The notes under the pieces were generated by a model. It made no database searches. It saw nothing but the letters and a program-made list of their open reading frames with translations, and was not told the DNA's origin. The position numbers and the translations under genes are program-made. DNA of 64,000 nt from NCBI RefSeq assembly GCF_009674725.1, contig NZ_WKKH01000001.1, positions 1-64,000 of the forward strand, in the 5' to 3' direction. The stretch's first letter is position 1; each line of letters starts with the position of its first letter. Below are positions 8,897-16,742 of this stretch, one piece after another. Source of the stretch: Pedobacter petrophilus (lineage in GTDB: Bacteria > Bacteroidota > Bacteroidia > Sphingobacteriales > Sphingobacteriaceae).

Positions 8897-9313
8897 ATGA
8901 AAAAGCTGTACCAATCCCAGATTTTCCTATTCGCTTTTGTCGTCATGACTATGCTCTTTATCGCTCCGAGTTTTGCACAGTCGCAAACCGCCATGAATAT
9001 CAAGGCCTATTCGGACTTTAAAAAGGCAGATGCGGAACTAAATGTCGTATACCAAAAGATCCTGAAAAGCTATTCCAGGGAAACAACTTTCATTAAAAAA
9101 TTCAGGAATGCACAGCGGCTCTGGATCCAACTTCGTGATGCAGAACTGGCCGCAAAATACCCTGACAGCGGAACCTATGGTTCGGTAGCTCCCATGTGCG
9201 AATCGATATACCTAGAAACGCTGACTAAAGACCGGATAAAATTTTTAAATATATGGGTTACCGGAATCGAAGAAGGTGAAGTTTGCTTGGGCTCGGTTAG
9301 GATGAAATCATAG
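8897..9313 (+). CDS. LprI-like lysozyme-inhibitor family protein (DUF1311)
   Basis: A 138-residue exported protein: signal peptide to about residue 28 (SFAQSQ), then a DUF1311-type domain with ADAELNVVYQKIL, AQRLWIQLRDAE, Cys in PMCES and a second Cys in EVCLG, which may form a disulfide. The family includes periplasmic lysozyme inhibitors such as LprI and several uncharacterised proteins, so the biochemical role is not fixed. Expressed away from the minus-strand genes; the following lipoprotein gene starts 67 bp later. Confidence 0.75.
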   Translation: MKKLYQSQIFLFAFVVMTMLFIAPSFAQSQTAMNIKAYSDFKKADAELNVVYQKILKSYSRETTFIKKFRNAQRLWIQLRDAELAAKYPDSGTYGSVAPMCESIYLETLTKDRIKFLNIWVTGIEEGEVCLGSVRMKS

Positions 9314-9380
9314 CACATTCTGATCTTTCAATGATGCATTAATTAATCATATAAATTCCCTATACTTTTACCCAATAACA

Positions 9381-9890
9381 ATGACTTTTTATCAGCTCCT
9401 AAAACGATTCTTTAGTCTAATCTTACTGATAAGTATATTCATTTGCTGTAAGAAAAAGGAAGATCAACCCCGACCTGAAACAGATGTGCCGCCGGTAGTT
9501 ACAGGTAAGTTATACGGATCGTCTTTTACGGCAAAAGTTATACTGGAGCGCTATACAAAATTTGGTATGAACAACTACCGCCCCGAAGACTTGTTCAGTA
9601 TATACATAGCAGGAGATGGATCCAAAGCATGTAGTTCACCATTGAGTGATTTTTCGATACGCCTGACGGTGCCTAAAAAGATAGGTACTTTTTCGGGCAA
9701 TGATACCTATATCCTAGTTAATGACCCGGGCGATCCAAGCGGACAGAATGGTTCATTATTCTCTTCAGAACAAACCATTATCATCATCAGTTCTATCACA
9801 GGGGATAAGGTGATCGGCCAAGTTAATGTGAAATGGCCGGAACAGAATATTGATTTTAAAGGGCACTTCGAAGCTTACTACTGCAAATAA
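9381..9890 (+). CDS. Lipoprotein of unknown function
   Basis: 169 residues with a lipoprotein signal (MTFYQLLKRFFSLILLISIFICC, Cys at 22/23, then KKKEDQ). The mature part is rich in beta-strand and Ser/Gly and ends FKGHFEAYYCK, which resembles small Bacteroidota lipoproteins of the DUF6252 type in general layout, without a firm match. May be cotranscribed with the LprI-like gene. Confidence 0.6.
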   Translation: MTFYQLLKRFFSLILLISIFICCKKKEDQPRPETDVPPVVTGKLYGSSFTAKVILERYTKFGMNNYRPEDLFSIYIAGDGSKACSSPLSDFSIRLTVPKKIGTFSGNDTYILVNDPGDPSGQNGSLFSSEQTIIIISSITGDKVIGQVNVKWPEQNIDFKGHFEAYYCK

Positions 9891-9937
9891 GATGAGAGAT
9901 GTTTTCTAGCACATTAATGTAAATATTATCCATTTTT

Positions 9938-10205
9938 ACTTTGCGCAATCTGGCTTAAATGTATCTCCATTAAAATCGCCTGTAAAATATCGTGTGGCTG
10001 AACCGCCTTGGCTCACCCGGGTTAATGTTCACTAAAAGAACCCAGTGATTTTCACCATTATGTTGATGCAGAAATAAGTCAGGACATTCACAAATGCCAC
10101 CATGGGCACCCAGCTTTTTACCAAACTCACTCTTCTTGATCCATTTTTTTAAATCGGGAGAGGAATAGAATGTAATCCGGTCTTTCGTAGCTAAGTTGAA
10201 ATTGA
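9938..10205 (-). pseudogene. Fragment of a GH32 fructan hydrolase
   Basis: Reading the minus strand from about 10205 gives DRITFYSSPDLKKW, then GAHGGICECPDLF, HWVLLVNINPG and, after one frame change near 10010, QGGSATRYFTGDFNGDTF. These are the central motifs of family 32 glycoside hydrolases (levanase/fructan beta-fructosidase SacC): the ECPD box holds the acid/base Glu. Both ends of the gene are missing, so only about 85 codons of a normally 500-codon gene remain. It sits directly beside repeat copy F. Confidence 0.75.
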
Positions 10206-10213
10206 ATTACTAG

Positions 10214-10290
10214 AACGTTCGTTTTTTGAGACAAAGTATTCATAATGAAAATCTATTGGCCTATCAAGTTCGACTGTCTATTGATATGCT
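10214..10290 (+). repeat. Dispersed repeat, copy F (partly long form)
   Basis: ACGTTCGTTTTTTGAGACA core at 10216 onward. The next 60 bp (ATAATGAAAATCTATT... CTATTGATA) can be aligned with copy B with small gaps, so this looks like a diverged long copy. CAAAG and CTTTG arms flank the interior. Confidence 0.55.
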
Positions 10291-10316
10291 TTGATATAGG
10301 GAGATGGCTTTTCAAA

Positions 10317-11432
10317 TTAAGCTAGCTTTTTCCTCAACCATTTACGAACGGGCTCGTCATACCATTTCAATGATATATAAGCCAAAATAATACCGCCTAT
10401 TAAAATAAGTAATGCATAAGGCCAGGCTTGTCCCATGGTTATTCCTTTATTATTGCTGATCCAGGCAACGTAAAAGTATACCAACGGATAATGTACCATG
10501 TAGAGCGGATAGGATATTTTACCTAAAAATTTGCATATCCTATTTTCTTTTTGAGATTGCATCACGCCACTGGCGCCAAGATAAACGATAAGTGGAAATA
10601 CGATGATAATGCAAACAGCGTCGTATATGCCGTTCAGCCATAAATATTCAGCACCGCCGATTCGCGGCATGTAAAGTATAATAGCTACTAAAAGGCTGCA
10701 CCATGTGAAGGCATTCTTAATTTGAGTCGGCTTTGCAATGCGTGACAATAACAGGCCAGCAAAGAACGGGTACATGGTACGGGTAAATCCAATCCGTACC
10801 TGCTCTACATTTAGCGTCCACCCACCACTAACGTCGCCGTTGGTGACTGCCAGATGTACAAGTGCAATAGAAGCTATACCTACCAATATACTCAAGGCCA
10901 AAGTAGAAAATTTCCTAATCCAGACTGCATATAAAATGTTCGCAATGTATTCGAAGAATAACGACCAGCCCACGCTATTAAGCGGGTGCATCTCTTGCCA
11001 GCCACGGATATCAAGGGATAACGGTACTGGCAGAATTGTATAACCTATCAACGTGACCAGCAGCACCTTCCACACGGGAACGGTATGAATCAGTGGCCAT
11101 AAGTTAGAATCTGTAAAATAGAATCCAATAGCTCCAAGGGTCATACCCAGCACTACCATTGGTTGAAGACGTTCAATACGGCGTTTGAAAAAAGTTCCTA
11201 CCGTTGTTTTTTGCCAGCGATCATCATATGCATAACCAATCACAAAGCCTGATAACAGGAAGAAAAAATCAACAGCCAAATAACCGTGATTGACTAATTT
11301 ATCCAAATTACCTGTTGAAAATGGCTCTGCAATATGAAATGTTACAACAATGATGGCGGCAATACCGCGAAGGCCATCCAGTATTGGGTAGTGTGGCTTT
11401 GAGGACAACTCATTAGTTAATTGAGATTTCAT
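10317..11432 (-). CDS. Membrane-bound acyltransferase (acyltransferase_3/OafA-like)
   Basis: A 371-residue integral inner-membrane protein with about ten hydrophobic segments. ILDGLRGIAAIIVVTFH at the N-terminus is the family signature (Arg in GLRG and the His at the end of TM1), followed by FFFLLSGFVIGY and a basic loop FFKRRIERLQP. The family transfers acetyl or other acyl groups to sugars of lipopolysaccharide, exopolysaccharide or antibiotics. Full length for the family. It is a single gene with repeat copy F beyond its stop; acceptor not predictable. Confidence 0.88.
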   Translation of the reverse strand: MKSQLTNELSSKPHYPILDGLRGIAAIIVVTFHIAEPFSTGNLDKLVNHGYLAVDFFFLLSGFVIGYAYDDRWQKTTVGTFFKRRIERLQPMVVLGMTLGAIGFYFTDSNLWPLIHTVPVWKVLLVTLIGYTILPVPLSLDIRGWQEMHPLNSVGWSLFFEYIANILYAVWIRKFSTLALSILVGIASIALVHLAVTNGDVSGGWTLNVEQVRIGFTRTMYPFFAGLLLSRIAKPTQIKNAFTWCSLLVAIILYMPRIGGAEYLWLNGIYDAVCIIIVFPLIVYLGASGVMQSQKENRICKFLGKISYPLYMVHYPLVYFYVAWISNNKGITMGQAWPYALLILIGGIILAYISLKWYDEPVRKWLRKKLA

Positions 11433-11912
11433 GTACGGCTATAAAAATTGCAATTTGTTGAAAAAAGCCTACATTCCATCATCCGATTGAATAATAATTC
11501 TAATTTGGCAACGCTCGAAATATTTCCTGTTGTATTGGATTATAATTATTCTCTGGTTTTTCTAGATCTTTTTTCTCTTTTTCGTAATGAGCATTTCATT
11601 AAAATTCAAACCCAAAGAAACATAGTTGCGCATCATACCTTCGTTTTGTGAGACAAACTCAATGTACACTTAGCTATATATTTTTATTAGATTGGAATTC
11701 TACATTATCTATATATTCTGTAAACTCCTAAAATGCTTGCGGTAAAAATAAAGGCTATCAATCGTTCTGGTTCAAATAGAATGTTTTTTTAGGCCAGTTA
11801 CGTGCAAATATGAAGTCAGATTTCACGTGACTACAAGTTCCCATCAAAGTATAAGTCGAAATTTTGACTTGCAATAAAATACTAATCATACTGATAGTTC
11901 TTTCGCTCTTGC
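11433..11912. other. Intergenic region with repeat copy G
   Basis: AT-rich, no recognised gene. A 67-codon plus-strand frame at 11448-11651 has no protein-like features and overlaps the repeat. Confidence 0.45.
11637..11655 (+). repeat. Dispersed repeat, copy G (core)
   Basis: ACCTTCGTTTTGTGAGACA: the last copy in the window; none was seen after 11.7 kb. Confidence 0.6.
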
Positions 11913-12194
11913 TTATGATAATCTTGTGAAGACTTTCAGGAATATCATAACAGATGTTGAAATAGATATTACTAGAAAAAAAAATAGTGGAATGTTAAAA
12001 ATGACGTCGTTTAAATAGAAGAATATGCCTGATAAAACTACATGATTGAAAAAAATTAACAAAGAAGTAAACCTTAGCTGAATGTTAGGATTGAAAATGT
12101 ATGTTGTTTCGTTTCGGAGCATTGTTATACCTGCATAAATACCAAAGTTGCTTATAACCCTTTTGTGTGATATTTGATCTGATCTAGCCTTCAA
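11913..12194 (-). CDS. Small membrane protein, doubtful
   Basis: A possible 93-residue protein with two hydrophobic segments (about residues 43-60 and 67-88) and a basic N-terminus. No family recognised, no conserved neighbour. It could be a chance frame in AT-rich DNA or the tail of a decayed membrane protein. Confidence 0.3.
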   Translation of the reverse strand: MKARSDQISHKRVISNFGIYAGITMLRNETTYIFNPNIQLRFTSLLIFFNHVVLSGIFFYLNDVIFNIPLFFFLVISISTSVMIFLKVFTRLS

Positions 12195-12353
12195 TCTTAA
12201 ATTAACATGTATTAAAATAAATCCTTTAATCTAATTAGACTAACTAAATAGTTGATTAGTATATTCTTGGAAAAGAATAGTAATTTCCGATGCTCAGCCA
12301 CAAATTTTCTCTTTAAAAAATCATATGACTCTACAAATCCATCTATGGAAAAT

Positions 12354-12920
12354 TTATTTATCCATGCTTGAAATTAGTTTTACCATCATCTGAATTATTC
12401 TTTCTTTATCCAGGGGGATAACATTATTAACAATTGTATAACCTTCTATAAATGGAATAAGCAAACTTACAATAACCTCAGGCTCCTTAGAAAACTTAGA
12501 AATCAGATCTATTAACCAAGTACAGTAGTTTTTATAATACGTTTCTACTGCCCGTTCAAGCTCTTCATTCCTTGCAGATAAGGTCCATATTTCTTGAAAC
12601 ATTAATACCTGGTCATTGGATTTACCTTCTAACAATAGCATGTTCAACAATTTCCGTAAAAAAACTTCTGTTGACGGCATGCGCTCGGCTGTTAAAAGGG
12701 CTATAGCCTGTGTGACTTCCTCCTGACAGCTTTCGAAATAATACTTTACCGTGGCGATCAATAACAGGTCTTTATCTTTATAATAATACTGGAGATTACT
12801 TAAAGACAAATTTGCATTCTTGGCTACCTTCCGCATAGAAAGTTTTTCAGCTCCTTCTTCACTAAGTATCGTAATGGTTGCCTTTAAAATATGATTTAGT
12901 CGCTCCTCTTTCTTGTCCAT
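12354..12920 (-). CDS. TetR-family transcriptional regulator
   Basis: A 188-residue repressor: N-terminal HTH at about residues 8-52 (ILKATITILSEEGAEKLSMRKVAKNANLS, then LQYYYKDKDLL, the usual TetR recognition-helix ending), and an all-helical ligand-binding domain after that. Divergent from the reductase gene at 13022 with a 101-bp gap that holds two palindromic operator sites, so it very likely represses both itself and that gene until an unknown ligand binds. Confidence 0.88.
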   Translation of the reverse strand: MDKKEERLNHILKATITILSEEGAEKLSMRKVAKNANLSLSNLQYYYKDKDLLLIATVKYYFESCQEEVTQAIALLTAERMPSTEVFLRKLLNMLLLEGKSNDQVLMFQEIWTLSARNEELERAVETYYKNYCTWLIDLISKFSKEPEVIVSLLIPFIEGYTIVNNVIPLDKERIIQMMVKLISSMDK

Positions 12921-12960
12921 CTTAATAAAAGTAAAATTAAAACAATTAAATGACTTAACC

Positions 12961-13000
12961 TAGGTCAAATGACCTATATTTGTATAGGTCATTTGACCTA
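12961..13000. promoter_or_regulatory. Double palindromic TetR operator over a TAnnTTTG promoter core
   Basis: TAGGTCAAATGACCTA (12961-12976) and TAGGTCATTTGACCTA (12985-13000) are each near-perfect palindromes and are inverted copies of each other. TATATTTG (12975-12982), matching the Bacteroidota -7 box TAnnTTTG, lies between them. Binding of the divergent TetR protein here would block RNA polymerase. Symmetry is seen directly; the regulator-site pairing is inferred from position. Confidence 0.8.
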
Positions 13001-13021
13001 ATTAAATTTAGACATATTATT

Positions 13022-14026
13022 ATGGAATTACAGGAAAAGCGTATTTTAATTGTTGGCGGATATGGCCTGGTGGGAAGTCACATTGCACGCCTGATCAGGG
13101 AAAAGTACAATGCAATTGAACTTATTCTAGCTGGCAGAAATCCTAAAAATGGCGAAGGATTAGCAAAAGAATTAAATCATGCAGAAACCGCCCACCTTGA
13201 TTTGAATGAAGGTTTCAATTTAAGTGATTATGGAAAAATTGATCTTATCATAACTGCAATGGAGGATCACAGAAATATTTTAAGAGAAACCGCCATTTTA
13301 AACGGGATTGCGAATATTACGGTTTCTGAAGTTGCTGATGAAATTTCCCCAACAGCATTTCTTGGCCTGCATAAGTCAATTTCAGCCCCAATTGTATTTG
13401 CAGGTCATTGGCAGGGAGGAATATTGACCCTGATTACAAAACAACTTGCAAATAAATTCAGTCACATTACACGGATAGAAACAGCTGGATTGTACGACGA
13501 GCGAGACCCTATAGGACCACTGGTAGCAAATGAGGTAAATGCATTTATTGGACAGGCATTACTTCGTGAGGCAGGTAAATGGCAGCTTGTTGACTCAAAA
13601 GAAAATGCAAGGGAAATCTATTTATACGATCAGACACCAGCAACGGGTTATCCTATGGGTACTCTTGATGTTCCCAGCATTGCTGCTTTCACCAGTGCTG
13701 CAAATGTTCGGTTTGATTTTGTCAAAGGAAAATCTATCGGAAGCAGTCAAGGTTTAGAAGCCTCCCATGATTTGTACATTGATATCGAAGGTGTTTTGTT
13801 ATCTGGTCAGCCAAAAAAATTACGCTCGATAGTGTCTGGACCAAAAGGAAATTCTCATCTAACTGCTGTTGGTGTATTTTTAATAACTGAAGCCATATTC
13901 GGCCTTAACGGTCAACCTGATCCACAACAAGGAGGTTTATACCTTCCAGAAACAATTGTATCTACAGACAATATTATAAGCCGTTTGAGGGCGTTTGGAA
14001 TTACTATTATTGAAGATGCTGGCTAA
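13022..14026 (+). CDS. Saccharopine dehydrogenase-like NAD(P)-binding reductase
   Basis: About 334 residues from ATG 13022; an upstream ATG at 12980 would lie inside the operator and is rejected. The N-terminus is a Rossmann fold (RILIVGGYGLVGSHIARLI with GGxGxxG, then ILAGRN at the end of beta-2, suggesting NADP), followed by a DLNE...DLIITAM segment as in the saccharopine dehydrogenase NADP-binding domain family. The C-terminal part is not lysine-pathway specific, so the substrate is unknown. Regulated by the divergent TetR gene, which suggests an inducible detoxification or catabolic reductase. Confidence 0.75.
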   Translation: MELQEKRILIVGGYGLVGSHIARLIREKYNAIELILAGRNPKNGEGLAKELNHAETAHLDLNEGFNLSDYGKIDLIITAMEDHRNILRETAILNGIANITVSEVADEISPTAFLGLHKSISAPIVFAGHWQGGILTLITKQLANKFSHITRIETAGLYDERDPIGPLVANEVNAFIGQALLREAGKWQLVDSKENAREIYLYDQTPATGYPMGTLDVPSIAAFTSAANVRFDFVKGKSIGSSQGLEASHDLYIDIEGVLLSGQPKKLRSIVSGPKGNSHLTAVGVFLITEAIFGLNGQPDPQQGGLYLPETIVSTDNIISRLRAFGITIIEDAG

Positions 14027-14498
14027 GATCAAACGCTATTGATGACCGTAATCACATAAATTTTAGTGAGTTATCTTAATAATTTAAAATTAAGTGAAGC
14101 GATTTTTAAGCCACCTCAACAGCAAAACTTTGGCATAATTTCAAAAAATGTATCTTTTAAGAATAAAAAACAAAGGCTATGTGCATAGTGAGGCCCTTAT
14201 ATGGTGATGGAGCATAGATCATAAGCTTTCCATTACAATTATTATAAATGTTACCCGTACCTATTAAAAACAACATTATGAATATTGAGACATCGTTCGG
14301 TTTTATAGCACTATTTATGGCAAGTTATAGTAACAAGAACCAAAATAAGTTCTGCCTTGACAAGTGTCGGGAATACAGTGAACACGATGGTTAGCGGTAA
14401 ATTTATTAAACCTAAAATAGCCGATTCAGTGTTTGAAAAAGAGCAGTGGACTTTTTTGTAAAAAAAAAACAAGTAGATAAAAAAAAATTAATAATATT
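14027..14498. other. Intergenic region with possible coding debris
   Basis: No intact gene. One plus-strand frame at about 14324-14461 reads as the end of a protein (TRTKISSALTSVGNT and KFIKPKIADSVFEKEQW before TAA), which looks protein-like but was not identified. Confidence 0.3.
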
Positions 14499-14849
14499 AT
14501 GATTGAAAACAACAAAGAAATTTTAAAAAAAGCAAACGCGGCTATCACAGGTGGAGATTACGAAGTGTTTCTTTCTTTTTGTTCGGAGAATACGATATGG
14601 ACATTTATCGGGGACCAAACTTTGCAAGGGAAAGAAGCTGTTCGCCAATATATGGCGAAAACCTACGTGGAGCCACCAAAGTTCAAAGTCGACAACCTAA
14701 TTGGTGAAGGTGATTTTGTTACCGCAGTCGGAAAAATCAGCTTGAAGGATAGTGATGGAAAAATAACCAATTATTTATATTGTGATGTTTGGAGATTTAG
14801 TGAAGGTAAGATGGCCGAATTAAAAGCCTTTATCATAGAAACAAAATAA
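14499..14849 (+). CDS. SnoaL/NTF2-like protein
   Basis: 116 residues, NTF2-like fold: two N-terminal helices (ILKKANAAITGGDYEVFLSFC), IWTFIGD strand, LQGKEAVRQYM and a final VWRFSEGKMAELKAFII strand. Family members are small-molecule isomerases, hydrolases or binding proteins, often beside oxidoreductases. It lies downstream of the saccharopine-dehydrogenase-like gene and just before a decayed ferredoxin reductase. Distinct in sequence from the SnoaL-like protein at 4393-4755. Confidence 0.78.
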   Translation: MIENNKEILKKANAAITGGDYEVFLSFCSENTIWTFIGDQTLQGKEAVRQYMAKTYVEPPKFKVDNLIGEGDFVTAVGKISLKDSDGKITNYLYCDVWRFSEGKMAELKAFIIETK

Positions 14850-14949
14850 AGATTAAATACTTGCCTGTTCAGTTTATGGTTAAATCAAAATTTTATGTTA
14901 AGAACTGCTAATGAACTCTGTCTAAAGTTTGATTTGACCATAAATTCAG

Positions 14950-15765
14950 TTATTCCTCGAATTCAATTTTGATAGGCGTAACAGGCCGGGCATCACAGGT
15001 AAGAATGTAGCCCAGATTACGGTCGCTATCAGTAAGGCATTAGGTTCGCTCATGTTTATCTGGCCAGCAACTACTTTAACCCGGCATTTACCACAATTGC
15101 TCATACCACAAGAAAATGGTACGGATAACTTTGAATTTAGGCTGGCTAGGAGCAACATTTGACGTACCGCTACTGTGGTTTCTTTGAAGATTCACCTTTT
15201 TTAATAATAGTCAATACCTGAGAAATCTGTGGTTGTATTTCCCCGCTTATCGCCGGTGGGCTAACCTGCCCAAATCGTTTCGGTATTGATCCTGTCAATG
15301 CTAATCTCCAAACTCGATAAGGCAGCTGTCACACCATCCATCATATGCTCAGAGCCGCATACGTAGAAATGTGCGTTTTAGGAAGGGGCCAGAGTCTCAA
15401 GCTCACGCCGGGTAGATGACTCGTCCAGCATGCCGATACCTCCTGTCCAACCAGTATGAGGTGCCGATAGCATATGTTTGACCACAAGGTGGTCAGGAAA
15501 GGTGTCGCAAAGATCCACCCAACCTTGGGTAAAGATTACGTCTTCCCACCTCCTGTTACCATATAGTACGGTTATTGTAGTGTCTGCTCAGTTGCTAACA
15601 CTATTTGAGCAATTCTCATCATAGGAGTGACGCCTCTTCCGCTTGCTATTAATATAAACACTTTGCTTGCTGCAGGTTCTGGTACAACATAGAAAGTCCC
15701 GGATTGGCCACGTAGTGCTAAATTATCGCCTGGCTTTAAGTGCTGATTGGGCCTACGTTCGTATT
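14950..15765 (-). pseudogene. Decayed NAD(P)H-ferredoxin-type oxidoreductase (FAD/NAD + 2Fe-2S)
   Basis: The minus strand carries, in order but in several frames, a flavin-domain piece (QHLKPGDNLALRGQSGTFYV), an NAD-binding piece (FILIASGRGVTPMM; YGNRRWEDVIF; LSAPHTGWTGGIGMLDE; HFYVCGSEHMMDGV) and a plant-type 2Fe-2S domain (PFSCGMSNCGKCRVKV and, after a frame change, NLGYILTCDARP) ending IKIEFEE-stop. This is the layout of PaaE/Hcr-type reductases. At least three frame changes and an internal stop are present and the 5' end is lost, so it cannot make the enzyme. Confidence 0.85.
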
Positions 15766-15776
15766 ATATTAAGTTA

Positions 15777-15920
15777 TTGCAATCTTTCTTTGAGTTACAA
15801 GACAATTTGGAAGATAATATCAAGATTAAGTATGAAGATGTTGATCAAATTCCAATGATATGCCGTCTGCTTGTTGAGGAAAACATCGATATTTTACAAA
15901 TATTCATTCAAACTATTTAA
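15777..15920 (+). pseudogene. Orphan C-terminal coding remnant, unidentified
   Basis: An open stretch of 47 codons without a start, reading FFELQDNLEDNIKIKYEDV and IPMICRLLVEENIDILQIF before TAA. The composition is protein-like and resembles the tail of ABC-transporter ATPases of the peptide-export type, but that is a weak guess. It abuts the broken end of the ferredoxin-reductase remnant. Confidence 0.3.
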
Positions 15921-16250
15921 TCTTGTAGGGAGTTGACAAGACTAAGTTAATCAAATCTTTATAGCAAAAATCTGGAGATGAAAGTTAAATATTCCAGTTA
16001 AACAGTATTAAAATAAGGTTCTTTTTGGAAAAGTTTGGTTAATGACTTCGAATGACAATATTATACTATTACTTAATTCACTTATTAACAAGAGTTTAAC
16101 AATCTTTAACAATGGACTTTTTAAGCTTTTAACGAAAAGTCTGACAGTTTAATTTTCTAGAAGATAAAAAGTAATGGTTAATAAACTGCTTTCCGTTTGC
16201 AAAAGAGGATGTTTTTTCTTAATTTTAAAATAGAAATTAAGGGTGAAAAG
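15921..16250. other. AT-rich intergenic region
   Basis: No gene or remnant recognised. Contains one stray AGTCTGACAG motif that recurs in the next 300 bp. Confidence 0.4.
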
Positions 16251-16290
16251 TCTGACAAAAGTCTGCCAATTACCCCCTAAAAATAGCGAA

Positions 16291-16395
16291 ATGAGAAAAG
16301 TAAAACCCCTCTCAGAGTATCAAAAAGGCATCTACGGAGAAATATTAGGCGAATTTTTCAATCCGATATTCTCCACATTAAAATTAACTTACTGA
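16291..16395 (+). CDS. Mini-ORF of 34 codons with its own terminator
   Basis: Encodes 34 residues beginning MRKVKPLSEYQKGIYGEIL and ending in a tyrosine. It is followed without gap by a hairpin terminator and flanked by a pair of CTGACA/CTGCCA blocks, which argues for a real transcribed unit. No family recognised. It may also be the surviving 3' end of a longer gene. Confidence 0.35.
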   Translation: MRKVKPLSEYQKGIYGEILGEFFNPIFSTLKLTY

Positions 16396-16421
16396 AAAGC
16401 AGTCATTTGGCTGCTTTTTGG
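16395..16421 (+). terminator. Intrinsic terminator after the mini-ORF
   Basis: AAAAGCAG, loop TCATTTGG, CTGCTTTTT: an 8-bp perfect stem running into a T-rich tail. Confidence 0.75.
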
Positions 16422-16742
16422 TTTGATGACTCTGACAAATTCTGCCACTAAATGCCCCGGGAACTCAGATTTACCCGTCCGGCAAGGCGAAAAAATCAAA
16501 ATCTTCTAAAGAAAACCCAGAAAACTTTAGGTATTCCGATCATCAGTCACAAGAAAAAAATCCCTTCTAAGCTTGTTTTGTCTTCATGGAAATTCCTATA
16601 TACCATAACCAGGTTCCTGCGGGAGCTATCCATATTTTGTGGGACCATATCTTCTTGCGTGAATGAACAAATTGAACAAACGGTTTATAAGCCATAACAG
16701 CATCTTTATGCAGAAATTAGTCTAAATTATATCATAACATGC

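Noticed and set aside
1999..11655. Repeats as standard integron attC sites
   Set aside because: No RYYYAAC/GTTRRRY pair is found at the ends of the repeats and no integron integrase is in the window. Only the cassette-like layout is similar.
16452..16697. 81-codon ORF before porV
   Set aside because: Arg/Lys-rich translation without a recognisable fold, ending next to porV; probably chance.
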